A stretch of 64,000 bases of DNA, taken from NCBI RefSeq assembly GCF_014775655.1, contig NZ_CP061274.1:620001-684000 (forward strand). The letters run 5' to 3'. Made by a program: the position numbers and the translations under genes. Below, in pieces: positions 43,899-52,981 of the stretch. The notes below the pieces were generated by a model. It searched no databases. It was not told where the DNA came from and saw only the letters and a list, made by a program, of their open reading frames with translations. How positions within the stretch are numbered: the stretch's first letter is position 1; every line of letters begins with the position of its first letter. This stretch comes from Clavibacter zhangzhiyongii. GTDB taxonomy: Bacteria > Actinomycetota > Actinomycetes > Actinomycetales > Microbacteriaceae.

Positions 43899-44695
43899 GC
43901 GCCACCGGCGCCGCGTCGAGCCTCCAGCGCAAGCCCGGCTTCGCCGTCGCGGCCCGCCTCGGCCACGCGGTCAACGGCCTGCTGCACCTCCTCATCGGCG
44001 TCATCGCGTTCCGCCTCGCCACGGGCGGCGGCGGGGGCGAGGCGGACCAGTCCGGCGCGCTCGGCTCCATCGCGGGATCGCCCGGCGGCCGCGTGCTGCT
44101 CTGGGTGATCGTGGTCGGCCTCCTCGGGCTCGGCCTCTGGCAGCTCGTGGAGACCGTGCTCGCGCGCGGCGAGGACGCGAAGCGCACCTGGGCGGCCCGC
44201 GCGAAGGAGCTCGGCAAGGCCGTCGCGTACCTCGCGATCGCGTTCACGGCGCTGCGCTTCGCGACCGGCGGATCCAGCGACTCCTCCGAGCAGACGCAGT
44301 CGCTCAGCGCCCGGCTCCTCGCGGCGCCCGGCGGCGTCGCCCTGCTCGTGGTGCTCGGCCTCGCCGTGATCGCCGTCGGCGCCTACTTCGGCTTCAAGGG
44401 CGCGACGAAGCGCTTCCAGGAGGACATCTCGGTGCCGTCCGGGTCGCTCGGCCGCGGGATCACCGCGCTCGGCGTCGCCGGGTACATCGCGAAGGGCGTC
44501 GCGCTCGTCGCGGTCGGCGTGCTGTTCGTCGTCGGCGCCGTGACGGCCGATCCGAGCCGCGCGACGGGCCTCGACGGTGCGCTCCAGGCGCTCGCGGCGC
44601 TGCCCGCGGGCGTCGCCGTGCTCGCGATCACGGGCCTCGGCCTCATCGCGTACGGCCTGTACTGCGGCGCCCGAGCGCGCTACGCGAAGCTGTGA
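43895..44695 (+). CDS. DUF1206 membrane protein
   Basis: The 266-residue protein has six membrane helices arranged as three repeats of a two-helix unit, the layout of DUF1206. The repeated units open with 'AARLGHAVNGLLHLLIGVIAFRLATGG', 'KELGKAVAYLAIAFTALRFATGG' and 'ALGVAGYIAKGVALVAVGVLFVVGAV'. Function is unknown. It overlaps both neighbours by 4 bp, so AI-2E protein, DUF1206 and PhzF-like genes form one operon. Confidence 0.87.
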   Translation: MSATGAASSLQRKPGFAVAARLGHAVNGLLHLLIGVIAFRLATGGGGGEADQSGALGSIAGSPGGRVLLWVIVVGLLGLGLWQLVETVLARGEDAKRTWAARAKELGKAVAYLAIAFTALRFATGGSSDSSEQTQSLSARLLAAPGGVALLVVLGLAVIAVGAYFGFKGATKRFQEDISVPSGSLGRGITALGVAGYIAKGVALVAVGVLFVVGAVTADPSRATGLDGALQALAALPAGVAVLAITGLGLIAYGLYCGARARYAKL

Positions 44696-45432
44696 CGCCG
44701 CGTCCGACCGCGGCCGTCGACGGCGTGCGGCCGGACGAGGTCCACGTCGTGCGCGTCTTCGCGGACGCGCGCGGACGGCACGGCAACGAGCTCGGCATCG
44801 TGCTCGCGTCGTCGCGCACCGACGGGCGTGAGCCCGAGATCGCGCGGGCGCTCGGCTTCAGCGAGACGGTCTTCGTCGACGCGGTGGACGCGCCGGACGC
44901 GGATCCCCGGGGCGCCGCGATCCGCATCCTCACGCCCGCGCGGGAGCTGCCCTTCGCCGGGCACCCGACCGTCGGCGCGGCCTGGTGGCTGGCGTCGCGC
45001 GGTGCGCCGGTCGACCACCTGCGGGTGCCCGCGGGGGTCGTGGCCGTGGTGCACGCGGCCGACGTCGTGCGCGTCACGGCGGAGCCGGCGTGGGGCCCCG
45101 AGTTCGCGTGGCGCGAGCTGCCGTCCGTCGCGGAGCTCGCCGCGCTCGACCTGCCAGCCGCCGTCGCGGACGCCGGCGCCGACCACCTCTACGCGTGGGC
45201 GTGGGTCGACGAGGCCGCGGGGGAGATCCGCTCCCGCATGGCGGCTCCCGCGCTGGGCGTGCCCGAGGACGAGGCGACGGGATCCGCCGCCCTCCGCGTC
45301 ACCGCGCACCTCGGCCGGGCCCTCCGCATCACGCAGGGCCGCGGCAGCGAGCTGGTGACGCGGCTGCTCGACGACGGCCGCGCCGAGGTCGGCGGGCGGA
45401 CGGTCGCGGATCGGGTGATCCCGCTGCCCTGA
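44692..45432 (+). CDS. PhzF family isomerase/epimerase-like protein
   Basis: The 246-residue protein has the PhzF two-lobed pattern: 'VVRVFADARGRHGNELGIVLA', 'LGFSETVFV' with the likely catalytic Glu, 'IRILTPARELPFAGHPTVGAAWWL', and in the second lobe 'GVPEDEATGSAALRVTAHLG' and 'ITQGRGSELVTR'. PhzF relatives isomerise small cyclic acids. At 246 residues it is shorter than the usual 270-300, but both lobes are present. No phenazine genes are nearby. The GTG overlaps the DUF1206 stop. Confidence 0.87.
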   Translation: MTPRPTAAVDGVRPDEVHVVRVFADARGRHGNELGIVLASSRTDGREPEIARALGFSETVFVDAVDAPDADPRGAAIRILTPARELPFAGHPTVGAAWWLASRGAPVDHLRVPAGVVAVVHAADVVRVTAEPAWGPEFAWRELPSVAELAALDLPAAVADAGADHLYAWAWVDEAAGEIRSRMAAPALGVPEDEATGSAALRVTAHLGRALRITQGRGSELVTRLLDDGRAEVGGRTVADRVIPLP

Positions 45433-45455
45433 CGCGCCGCCCGCCGATCCGCCGG

Positions 45456-46778
45456 CTACGCGCTCGCGCGCTCCCCGGCGGAGGCGTCCTGCTCGGACGC
45501 ATCCTCCCGCGGGATGACGAGGATCTCGGAGATCCGGCGTCGGTCGAGCGCCGTCACCTGGAGCGTCACGCCGTCGACCTCGACCGTGTCGCCCACCTGC
45601 GCGAGCCGTCCGAGCTCCTCGATGACGAAGCCCGCGACGGTATCCGACGCCGAGTCGGGGAGCTTGACGCCCGTCGCCTCCTCGAAGTCCTGGAAGTTGA
45701 GGCGGCCGTCGATCGTGCCGCCGTCCTCCGCGAGGTCGCGCGCGGCCGTGTCGGTGTCGTACTCGTCGAAGATCTCGCCCACGACCTCCTCCACGAGGTC
45801 CTCGAGCGTGACGATGCCGTCGGTGCCGCCGTACTCGTCCACGATCACGGCGATCTGGTGGCCCTCGGCGCGCATCATCGTGAGCGTCGGAAGGACGCGC
45901 GCGGTCGCCGGGAGGTAGGGGATCGGGCGGAGGATCTCGGACACGGGCCGCTCCGGGTCCGCCGCGATGGCCTGGTACAGGTCGCGCACGTGGACGAAGC
46001 CGATGACGTCGTCGATGCTCTTGTCCATGACCGGGTAGCGCGAGTACGGCCGGTCCTGCACGTCGATGCCGGCGTCGCGGACGGTGCCGGTGCCGTCGAG
46101 CGCGGCGATCTCCGGCCGCGGCTTCATCACCTCGCTGAGCTGGCGGTGGCGGAGGGAGAGCACGTCGTCGAGGATCCGGCGCTCGTCGTCCGGGAGGCCC
46201 TCGTGGCTGGAGACGATGTCGCGGAGCTCCTCCTCGCTCATCTCCTCGCCGGTCTTGTGCGGGTCGCCGCCGAGGAGGCGCACGACGAGGTCGGTCGAGA
46301 CGGAGAGCAGCCAGATGACGGGCCGCATGAGGATCGCGAAGCCGTTGAGCACGGGCGCGACGCCGTACGCGAAGCCGGCGTTCCGCTGGATGGCGAGGCG
46401 CTTGGGCGCGAGCTCGCCGAGCACGAGCGAGAGGTAGGCGATCATCAGCGTCAGCAGGAGCGTGGCGAGCGTGGAGGCGAAGCCGGACTCGAGGCCCCAT
46501 GACTCCAGCAGCGGCACGACGGACGGCGCGATGGACGAGGCGCCGTAGGCGGCTGACGCGAACCCGGCGACGGTCACGCCGATCTGCACCGCCGCGAGGA
46601 AGGTGTTGGGGTTCCGGGCGAGGGCGGCGACCTTCTCGCCGCGGCGGCCGCGGGCGGCGAGGGCGTTGAGCTGGCCCTCGCGGAGCGTGACGAGCGCCAT
46701 CTCCGTGGCGGCGAACACGCCGCCGACGAGGACGAAGACCACGACCAGGACGATGTTGAGGAGGAGGTCGCCGTTCAC
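45456..46778 (-). CDS. CNNM/CorC (HlyC) family transporter
   Basis: The 440-residue protein has a DUF21 membrane domain with four helices ('[30 protein letters not shown]', '[16 protein letters not shown]'), a CBS pair ('[22 protein letters not shown]', '[14 protein letters not shown]', '[33 protein letters not shown]') and a C-terminal CorC/HlyC domain. Family members export or regulate magnesium or cobalt; the hemolysin label is historic. The start is GTG 46778, right before the first helix. Confidence 0.92.
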   Translation of the reverse strand: MNGDLLLNIVLVVVFVLVGGVFAATEMALVTLREGQLNALAARGRRGEKVAALARNPNTFLAAVQIGVTVAGFASAAYGASSIAPSVVPLLESWGLESGFASTLATLLLTLMIAYLSLVLGELAPKRLAIQRNAGFAYGVAPVLNGFAILMRPVIWLLSVSTDLVVRLLGGDPHKTGEEMSEEELRDIVSSHEGLPDDERRILDDVLSLRHRQLSEVMKPRPEIAALDGTGTVRDAGIDVQDRPYSRYPVMDKSIDDVIGFVHVRDLYQAIAADPERPVSEILRPIPYLPATARVLPTLTMMRAEGHQIAVIVDEYGGTDGIVTLEDLVEEVVGEIFDEYDTDTAARDLAEDGGTIDGRLNFQDFEEATGVKLPDSASDTVAGFVIEELGRLAQVGDTVEVDGVTLQVTALDRRRISEILVIPREDASEQDASAGERASA

Positions 46779-46972
46779 GAGCGGGTGCCGGACGTGCGGG
46801 CAGCGATGGGGCGGGCGGCCGGGAGGCGGGTGGCGCGGAGGGTGCGGGGCGTGCCCGGGGTCGTCCGGGCGCCGGGACTGTGGCTGTCGGGAGCGGGCTC
46901 CCGCGCGGTTCTGTGCATGGATCGAGGGTAGTGGAGCAGGTGGGGAGATAGCCGGGGCGGGTGCCCGTGCCC

Positions 46973-46978
46973 TAGCGT
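46973..46978 (+). promoter_or_regulatory. -10 hexamer of a leaderless promoter (small membrane protein)
   Basis: TAGCGT lies 7 bp before ATG 46986. Confidence 0.5.
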
Positions 46979-46985
46979 CGAGGCC

Positions 46986-47384
46986 ATGGATCAGCAGTGG
47001 ATCGGCTCCTGGGGCTGGCTCGCCCTCGCGCTCGTCAACGCCGGCCTCGCGGAGCAGAAGGGCCGGTCGAGGTGGACCTGGTTCCTCGTCTCGCTGTTCC
47101 TCGGGCCCATCGCGACCTTCTTCATCGTGACGTGGGAGCGGGCCCCGGCGCGTGCCGTCGGCGCCCCGCAGGAGGGCCCGACGAACGGGCTCCTCGCGGT
47201 GGGCGTCGGGCTGGCGGTCCTGGCGGTGGTCAGCGCGGTGGTCGCGGCGGTCGGCGGTGACGCCGGCATGTGGATCCTCGCGGGCGCCCTCGCGGTCGTG
47301 GCCGTGGTCTCGCTGGTGCTGCACGTGCTCGCGCACCGGCGTTGGGCGACGCTGCAGCGAGCGGGATCCGTCGGGTCGCGCTGA
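46986..47384 (+). CDS. small membrane protein, function unknown
   Basis: The 132-residue protein has an N-terminal amphipathic segment and three hydrophobic stretches ('TWFLVSLFLGPIATFFIVTW', 'LLAVGVGLAVLAVVSAVVAAV', 'MWILAGALAVVAVVSLVLHVLAHRR'). The start 'GWLALALVNAGLAEQKGRSRWTWFLVSLFLGP' resembles an SdpI- or antitermination-like short motif found in many small actinobacterial membrane proteins, but I cannot name a family. The leaderless promoter supports ATG 46986. Confidence 0.72.
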   Translation: MDQQWIGSWGWLALALVNAGLAEQKGRSRWTWFLVSLFLGPIATFFIVTWERAPARAVGAPQEGPTNGLLAVGVGLAVLAVVSAVVAAVGGDAGMWILAGALAVVAVVSLVLHVLAHRRWATLQRAGSVGSR

Positions 47385-47398
47385 CGACTCGGGCCGTG

Positions 47399-47436
47399 CG
47401 TCCCCCGGCGGACAGCAGGACGTCCGCCGGGGGACG
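47399..47436. terminator. hairpin between convergent genes
   Basis: A perfect 15-bp inverted repeat (47399-47413 and 47422-47436) with an 8-nt loop lies between the small membrane protein and the FAD monooxygenase, which are convergent. It probably serves both. Confidence 0.85.
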
Positions 47437-47470
47437 CGGATGCTCCGGTCGTGGCGCCCGGCCCCGCCCC

Positions 47471-48700
47471 TCAGCCGCGCAGCCGCGGATAGGCGGCGAG
47501 CGTCGGCACGTGGCGCGCGCTCGTGAGGAGGAACCGGTCGGCGAGCCCGCGCACGGGCCGGGACGCCGCGACCCGCACGGCGCTGCGCATCGCCCGCTGC
47601 CCGAGCGCGGACGACGGGTGGCTGAGGCGGGCCCCGCCCGGCGGGAGCCCCTGCGCGCTGTCGGCGTATCGCCGCAGCTGCGCCTCATAGCGCGCGAAGG
47701 CGGCCGCGAAGGTGTCGGCCGGATCGGCGAGCGCGCGTCCCAGCTCGCCCGCCAGCACGTGGGCGGCGACGAGCGAGAGGGTCGTGCCCATGCCCGTGGG
47801 GCCGGATCCCCAGGCCGCGTCGCCGAGGAGCGCGATGCGTCCCTTCGACCACGTCGAGACGATCACCTGCTCCATGCGCTGCGTGTAGAACTCGTCCGGG
47901 CGCGCCTGGAAGCCGTCGAGGATCCGCTCGACCTGCCAGCCCGTGCCGCGGAAGCGCGCGCGGAGCACGGTCATCTGGGAGTCGAACGGCAGCTGCTCGA
48001 AGCCGGACGGCTCCGACTCGAACGACAGGCTCGCGCGGATCGTGCCCTCGTCGTCGGGTCGGATGGTGGCGTTCCGCGCGCCGCGTCCGGTGAGGAAGTC
48101 CCAGTAGCCGGTGTCGCCGGGGATCCGGTCGATCGTCCCGTAGGCGATGCTCACGCCGTGGTCGCGGAGCGTGGTCTCCTCGGCGAAGGCGAGCCGGCGC
48201 GTGCGCGAGCTGCGGCCCTCGGCCACGAGCAGGAGGTCGTAGCGCTCGTGGGATCCGCTCGCGAGCTCCACGTCGACCCCGGTCGCATCCTGGCGGACCC
48301 CCGTCACGAAGTCGCCGTAGCGGAGCTCGACGTCGTCCCGCACGAGGTCGACGAGGATCCCGGCGAACCGGCCCCGCAGGATCTCCACCTCCGCCGTCGG
48401 CCCGTCCTCGCCCTCCGCGCGCGGGAACGTGGCGAGGACGCGGCCCTCCTCGTCGACGAAGCGCGTGCCGTCCTCGCCCGTGAGGTTCGCCATGACGACG
48501 TCCTCGATCCCCATGCGCCGGAGGACGTCGCGGCCTAGACCGCGCACGTCGATGTTCTGCCCCGCCTGGCGCGGCTCGGCCGAGCGCTCGAGCAGGGTCA
48601 CGTCGAAGCCCTCGCGGTGCAGGCCCCAGGCGAGCGCCGGTCCGGCGATGCTGGCTCCCGTCACGAGGACCCTCGGGCGGTGGTGGGTGGTGTCGGCCAT
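47471..48700 (-). CDS. FAD-dependent monooxygenase (PHBH/TetX-like)
   Basis: The 409-residue flavoprotein has the dinucleotide fold 'RVLVTGASIAGPALAWGLHREGFDVTLLERS', the mid motif 'YDLLLVAEGRSSRTRR' in place of DG-x-x-S, and 'GRIALLGDAAWGSGPTGMGTTLSLVAAHVLAGEL' (the GD motif). This is the group A hydroxylase family that includes TetX and RdmE-like enzymes acting on aromatic rings. It is divergent from a MarR regulator with a perfect palindrome between them, so it is probably induced by a phenolic or drug-like ligand. Confidence 0.9.
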   Translation of the reverse strand: MADTTHHRPRVLVTGASIAGPALAWGLHREGFDVTLLERSAEPRQAGQNIDVRGLGRDVLRRMGIEDVVMANLTGEDGTRFVDEEGRVLATFPRAEGEDGPTAEVEILRGRFAGILVDLVRDDVELRYGDFVTGVRQDATGVDVELASGSHERYDLLLVAEGRSSRTRRLAFAEETTLRDHGVSIAYGTIDRIPGDTGYWDFLTGRGARNATIRPDDEGTIRASLSFESEPSGFEQLPFDSQMTVLRARFRGTGWQVERILDGFQARPDEFYTQRMEQVIVSTWSKGRIALLGDAAWGSGPTGMGTTLSLVAAHVLAGELGRALADPADTFAAAFARYEAQLRRYADSAQGLPPGGARLSHPSSALGQRAMRSAVRVAASRPVRGLADRFLLTSARHVPTLAAYPRLRG

Positions 48701-48765
48701 GCGGTGATCTCCTCGGTCGTCCAGCGGACCCGGGATCCCGCGTCCGAGTAGACTCTATGGCGTAG

Positions 48766-48784
48766 ATGCTTCACGGTGAAGCAT
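48766..48784. promoter_or_regulatory. MarR operator: perfect 19-bp palindrome
   Basis: ATGCTTCACGGTGAAGCAT is a perfect inverted repeat of two 9-bp arms around one G. It ends 4 bp before the marR-like ATG at 48789 and lies 66 bp upstream of the divergent monooxygenase, beside the TAGACTCTA stretch that can supply -10 elements in both directions. Confidence 0.8.
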
Positions 48785-48788
48785 TCGG

Positions 48789-49304
48789 ATGAACTCAGAG
48801 GATCACGACATGTCCCCCACCATCGCCGTCCCGGGAGATCGCTCCGATGTGCTCGAGCGGCTCCGGGACTACACGACCGCTTTCGACGAGTCGGTGCGGC
48901 AGCTCGCCGCGGCGCTCGGGCTGCCGACGACGGACACGACGGCGCTCGCGGAGGTCATCTGGGCGGAGACCGCCGGCCGCGCGCTGTCCCCGGCCCGTCT
49001 GTCGGAACGGCTCCACCTGACCTCGGGCGCCACGACCGCGCTCATCAACCGGCTCGAGGGCGGCGGTCACCTCGAGCGGAGCCGGGAGAGCGCCGACCGG
49101 CGGGTGGTCACGCTGCGGCCGACCGCCGCCTCCCGGGCGCGGGTGACGGCCGTCCTGCAGGGCGCGCGGGCCGACGTCGACCGGTCGCTCGACGGCTTCA
49201 CCTCCGAGCAGCTCCGCACGGCAGCGGAGGTCGTGCGGGCGATCACGGAGGGGACCGCGGCGGGGACGCGCGGGATGGCGGGGGAGGGCGCGACCCGGAG
49301 CTGA
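48789..49304 (+). CDS. MarR-family transcriptional regulator
   Basis: The 171-residue protein has the MarR winged helix: 'PTTDTTALAEVIWAETAGRALSPARLSERLHLTSGATTALINRLEGGGHLERSRESADRRVVTLRPT', where the last part is the DNA-binding wing. The flanking helices form the dimer. It should bind the palindrome at 48766-48784 and repress itself and the divergent FAD monooxygenase until a small aromatic ligand binds. ATG 48789 and ATG 48810 are both in frame; an AGAGGA precedes the second. Confidence 0.92.
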   Translation: MNSEDHDMSPTIAVPGDRSDVLERLRDYTTAFDESVRQLAAALGLPTTDTTALAEVIWAETAGRALSPARLSERLHLTSGATTALINRLEGGGHLERSRESADRRVVTLRPTAASRARVTAVLQGARADVDRSLDGFTSEQLRTAAEVVRAITEGTAAGTRGMAGEGATRS

Positions 49305-49319
49305 CGGGCGGCGGTCCGG

Positions 49320-50099
49320 TCACCCCGCGGGGACGCAGGGGCTGTCGCAGCCCGCGCGCGCCGCCGCTCGCTCGAGCAGCGCGACGTGGAGGTAGCCCGC
49401 GTAGCCGCCGGGCGTCCGGCCGTCGCGGCGGCTCGAGGTGAGCACCTCGCCCGCGGCGGACGCCGTGATCCGCGCGCCGGCCTCCCGGAGCCGCGCGACC
49501 AGGTCGACGTCCTCGTGCTCGACCACCGCGGGGAAGCCGCCGGCCGCCGTGTACGCGTCCGCCCGCACGCCGAGGTTGGCGCCGTGCACGTGTCCGTTCG
49601 CGACGCCGGGCACGCGCGTCGCCTGCCACGCCGCGACCTGCGCGGGGCTGAGGCCGGCGAGCTCGGGCCGCACCGTGCCGACGACGACGTCGGTCCCGGC
49701 GTCCGCGAGCTGCAGCTGGCTGGTGATCCACGCGGGCGGCACCTCGGAGTCGGCGTCGGTGCACGCGATCCACAGCTCGGCCTCGGCGCCGTCCCAGCCC
49801 GCGAGCGCCGCGTCCACCCCTCGGGCGCGGGCCGCGCCGACCCGGCCGGCGGCGCTCTCGATGACCTCGACGCCCGCGGCGCGCGCGACCTCGGCGGTGC
49901 GGTCGCGGCAGTCGTCGGCGACGAGGATCACGCGCACCTCGACGCCCGCGGCCCGGGCGCGCTCCGCGGCGACCCCGACGGACGCGATGCAGCGGCCGAC
50001 GAGCGCCTCCTCGTCGCGCGCGGGGATGACGATCGCGACCGCGCGGATCCGCGGCTCCGGCTGCTCCGCGCGACGGACCGCGGCCGACGCGCCCGTCAC
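49320..50099 (-). CDS. glycosyltransferase family 2
   Basis: The 259-residue protein has the GT-A fold: 'AVAIVIPARDEEALVGRCIASV', 'VILVADDCRDRTAEVA', the metal-binding 'WIACTDADSEVPPAWI' and 'VHGANLGVRADAYTAAGGFPAVVEHEDVDLVARL', which holds the acceptor-binding ED. There is no membrane helix, so it may act in the cytoplasm on a soluble or lipid acceptor. Its GTG overlaps the stop of the large fusion gene (GTGA), so both are co-translated and very likely in one pathway. Confidence 0.88.
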   Translation of the reverse strand: MTGASAAVRRAEQPEPRIRAVAIVIPARDEEALVGRCIASVGVAAERARAAGVEVRVILVADDCRDRTAEVARAAGVEVIESAAGRVGAARARGVDAALAGWDGAEAELWIACTDADSEVPPAWITSQLQLADAGTDVVVGTVRPELAGLSPAQVAAWQATRVPGVANGHVHGANLGVRADAYTAAGGFPAVVEHEDVDLVARLREAGARITASAAGEVLTSSRRDGRTPGGYAGYLHVALLERAAARAGCDSPCVPAG

Positions 50100-52726
50100 C
50101 GCAGCCCCGTCCGCACGGCGACCGAGCGCGGATCCGCGGACAGCACCTCGAGCACGAAGTCGTCCTCCTCGTGCCGCATGAGGCGGTGCAGCCCGGGCAC
50201 GGCGGCGAGGCGCGCGTGCACCTCGTCGCCCGTCCGCCGGAAGTCGCCCTCGGGGTGCCGCCAGTGGCACGCGACGAGCGTGCCGGCGGCGCCGAGCGCG
50301 CCGGGCAGGGCGGCGATGACCCGGTCGAAGGCGGCGTCGTCGAGGTAGTAGCCGACCTCGCTCATCACGACGAGGTCGAAGGACCCGTCGGGCCAGTCGT
50401 CGCCGACGTCGCGGACCTCGACGTGCACGTGCGGCAGGTCCGCGAGCCGGGCGCCGGCCCGCTCGACGGCGGTGGGCGCGACGTCGACCGCGAGCAGCGC
50501 GTCGACGCGCTCGGCGAGGCCCGCGGTCGTCACGCCGATGGAGCAGCCGATCTCGAGCGCCCGGCCGTAGCGCTCGTCCGGCAGGGCGGCGAGGGTCGCG
50601 AGGCGCTTGCGGCGCTCGTACCACCGGGTCGTGACGCGCCACGGGTCCTCGGCGCGGGCGTACGCCGCGTCGAAGCGCTCGGCGGCGGTGGGGGCCGCGG
50701 TGGCGTCGACCGCGGGCGGGACCGGGCCGGCGTCCGCCATGATCAGGACCTCCCGGTCGCGGTCGGCGTGCTGCAGGAAGCCGGGCTGCAGCACGGCCCG
50801 GTCCTCGGGCGCGTCCGACAGCGCGACCACCTGGCTGGCGTGGGCCCGCACGGCGGAGGACTTGGCGGCCCGCATCGCCGGATCCAACGGCAGGGCGCGC
50901 AGCTCGGCCCACGGCACGCGCGGATCGCCGGGGGCGGCCCAGTGCCACATCCACACGGGGTACTCGACCAGCCGGATCCCGCGCTCGGCGGGCATCGCGC
51001 GCACCAGCTCGGCGACGACCTCGCCGGTGACGCGGTGGTCCCGGTGGCCGTCGCCGCGCCAGGGCGCGGCGACCCACGTGCCGGGCACGGCGTCGGCGAG
51101 GAGCGCGGCCAGGTCGTCCCGCACGGCGTCGCGCCGCTCGCGGATGCCGCCGTCGGGGTGGCCGAGGAGCACGAGCCGGGCGTCCGGGGCGACGGCGTCG
51201 AGCGCCGCGCGGGCCTCGTCCCGGCGGAGCGCGACGAGCTCGGCCGGCGTGCGCGTGGGGGACCCGGGGTGCGAGGCGGCGCCGTCCGTGACGATCCCGA
51301 GGGTCACGGGGACGCCGAGCGCGGCCGCCGTCGCCATGAGGCCGGCGGCGCCGATCGACTCGTCGTCGGCGTGCGCGGAGATGACGAGGAGAGCGGTCAT
51401 CCCGGCGAGGTCGGGGGCGGGGAGCGCGTCCCAGCGCGGATCCGCGGGCCAGGCGTCCGCGTCGACCCCGGGCTCGCGCGCGTCGAAGGCGACGGCGCGC
51501 GCCGGGGACCCGGCCGGAGCGGTGACGGCCGCCGCCGCCGCTGCCGCTGCCGGTGCGACCGCCGCCGCGCTCGCGGCCTCCGCCGCCCGGCGCCTGGCAT
51601 CCGCGAGCGCCCCGCCGAGCGACGCGTCGTCGCGCTCGGCGTGGTGCTGCCGCACGTACAGCTCGAGGTCGGCGACGCGCTTCGCGTGCTCGGCGTCCTG
51701 CGCGAGCGGCGCGGGCCCGAGCGCGTGGGCGACGTGCGTGAGCGTCTCCTCCACGGCCCGCGCGACGACGGCGCGCACGCGCTTGGCGAGCAGACGTCCC
51801 TCCTCGCCCTCGGCGCGTCCGCGGTCGACGAGGGCCGCCGCCTCCGCGAGGGAGGCGCGCGCGCCGTCGAGCGCCGCGTCCACGGCGCCGAGGTGCATGA
51901 GGACGAGGCGGTCGGCCCCCGCGCGGGACGCCGCGGCGAGCAGCGTGCGCGCGAGCCCGACGGCGCCGCCGTACCAGCAGGCCGCCACGCCGATCCCGCC
52001 CCAGTGGAAGCCCGCGCGCTCGAGGTACCAGCCGGGCTCTCCCACCCGCCGCGCCGGCACGTCCCGCAGGCGCAGGGGTCCGCTCGGGACCTCGGTCAGC
52101 CCGCGCGCGACCCAGGCGCCCGGCACGACCTCGATGCCCGGGTGACGGAGGTCCACGGCGAACAGCCCGCGTGTGCCGTCGGATCCGGCCGCGGTGATGA
52201 GCGCGTGCGTCAGCGACCCGGCGAGCGAGCACCACGGCTTCGTGCCCGAGAGCCGCACGCCGTCGGGCGTCGTGGGGTCGGGGACGGCCGTCAGCGGATC
52301 CCCGCCGCCCTCCGCCGCGAACACGCCCCAGGTCCCGGTCCCGGCACCGGTACCGGCGGCAGCGCCGTCGGCGTCCGCGCCGCCGGCCGCGCGCTCCTGC
52401 GCGAGGATCGCGATCGCGTCGAGGTGCGGCTCGACCGTGCGGGCGAGACCCAGGTCGGCCGCGGCGAGCGTCGCCAGCGCCTCCCAGAGGTCGGCCGTGC
52501 GGCCGCCGCCGGGGAGCGCCCCGGCGTCGCCCAGCGCGAGGCCGAGCGCCAGCGCGCGCTCCGTCGGCCAGCCGGGCGCGGCCTGCGGTGCGGCGAGCCC
52601 GGCCAGCGCGCGCGCCGTCGCAGGCCCGGGCGGATCCTCGCGGAGCGGCACCGCGGTCGGCGCCAGCCGCACGCGCGCCGGGGATGTCGGGTCGAGAGGA
52701 GAGGCGGGCAGGGTGCCGGAGTTCAC
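50096..52726 (-). CDS. three-domain fusion: acyl-CoA-dehydrogenase-like, PIG-L deacetylase, NodS-like methyltransferase
   Basis: The 876-residue protein holds three enzymes. Residues 1 to about 390 resemble acyl-CoA dehydrogenases ('GVRLSGTKPWCSLAGSLTHALI', 'RAGFHWGGIGVAACWYGGAVGLARTLL'), without a clear catalytic Glu. After an Ala-rich linker, residues 405-655 are a PIG-L/LmbE deacetylase with 'VISAHADDESIGAAG' (His452, Asp455, Glu456) and 'GDGHRDHRVTGEVV'. Residues 665-876 are a NodS-type SAM methyltransferase with 'EDPWRVTTRWYERRK', the SAM loop 'ALEIGCSIGVTTAGLAERV' and 'FDLVVMSEVGYYLDD'. No stop or convincing start separates the domains. The start is GTG 52726. The glycosyltransferase behind it overlaps by 4 bp. 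The order of reactions is inferred from Nod-factor logic, not shown. Confidence 0.85.
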   Translation of the reverse strand: MNSGTLPASPLDPTSPARVRLAPTAVPLREDPPGPATARALAGLAAPQAAPGWPTERALALGLALGDAGALPGGGRTADLWEALATLAAADLGLARTVEPHLDAIAILAQERAAGGADADGAAAGTGAGTGTWGVFAAEGGGDPLTAVPDPTTPDGVRLSGTKPWCSLAGSLTHALITAAGSDGTRGLFAVDLRHPGIEVVPGAWVARGLTEVPSGPLRLRDVPARRVGEPGWYLERAGFHWGGIGVAACWYGGAVGLARTLLAAASRAGADRLVLMHLGAVDAALDGARASLAEAAALVDRGRAEGEEGRLLAKRVRAVVARAVEETLTHVAHALGPAPLAQDAEHAKRVADLELYVRQHHAERDDASLGGALADARRRAAEAASAAAVAPAAAAAAAAVTAPAGSPARAVAFDAREPGVDADAWPADPRWDALPAPDLAGMTALLVISAHADDESIGAAGLMATAAALGVPVTLGIVTDGAASHPGSPTRTPAELVALRRDEARAALDAVAPDARLVLLGHPDGGIRERRDAVRDDLAALLADAVPGTWVAAPWRGDGHRDHRVTGEVVAELVRAMPAERGIRLVEYPVWMWHWAAPGDPRVPWAELRALPLDPAMRAAKSSAVRAHASQVVALSDAPEDRAVLQPGFLQHADRDREVLIMADAGPVPPAVDATAAPTAAERFDAAYARAEDPWRVTTRWYERRKRLATLAALPDERYGRALEIGCSIGVTTAGLAERVDALLAVDVAPTAVERAGARLADLPHVHVEVRDVGDDWPDGSFDLVVMSEVGYYLDDAAFDRVIAALPGALGAAGTLVACHWRHPEGDFRRTGDEVHARLAAVPGLHRLMRHEEDDFVLEVLSADPRSVAVRTGLR

Positions 52727-52981
52727 GGTGAGGGGAGCCACTTCGTCAAGGGGGTTGACCGGACGATGTCCGGCCTGCTCCTCGAACCTACAAGCGCCGC
52801 GCCCCTCCGTCCTCCCCGGGACATGGGACGGTCCGGGCCCGTCCGCGGGTGCCCGCCTCCGACGGTGCGCGGGGATGTGGCAGCCTGTCGGCATTGGATC
52901 CCCCGGCCACGCGGGTGTGGGACCCTGGCGGCAGGGCCGGAGCGTGATCCGCACCGCCCACGCACGACCGGAGGGGACCCC

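Noticed and set aside
47471-48700. TetX-type tetracycline resistance
   Set aside because: The protein belongs to the same broad hydroxylase family, but nothing in the sequence singles out tetracycline as substrate.
50096-51400. A separate PIG-L/methyltransferase gene starting at the internal ATG (Met443)
   Set aside because: That start would cut off the conserved segment before the deacetylase motif. There is no ribosome-binding site or -10 hexamer there, and the frame runs through without a stop.
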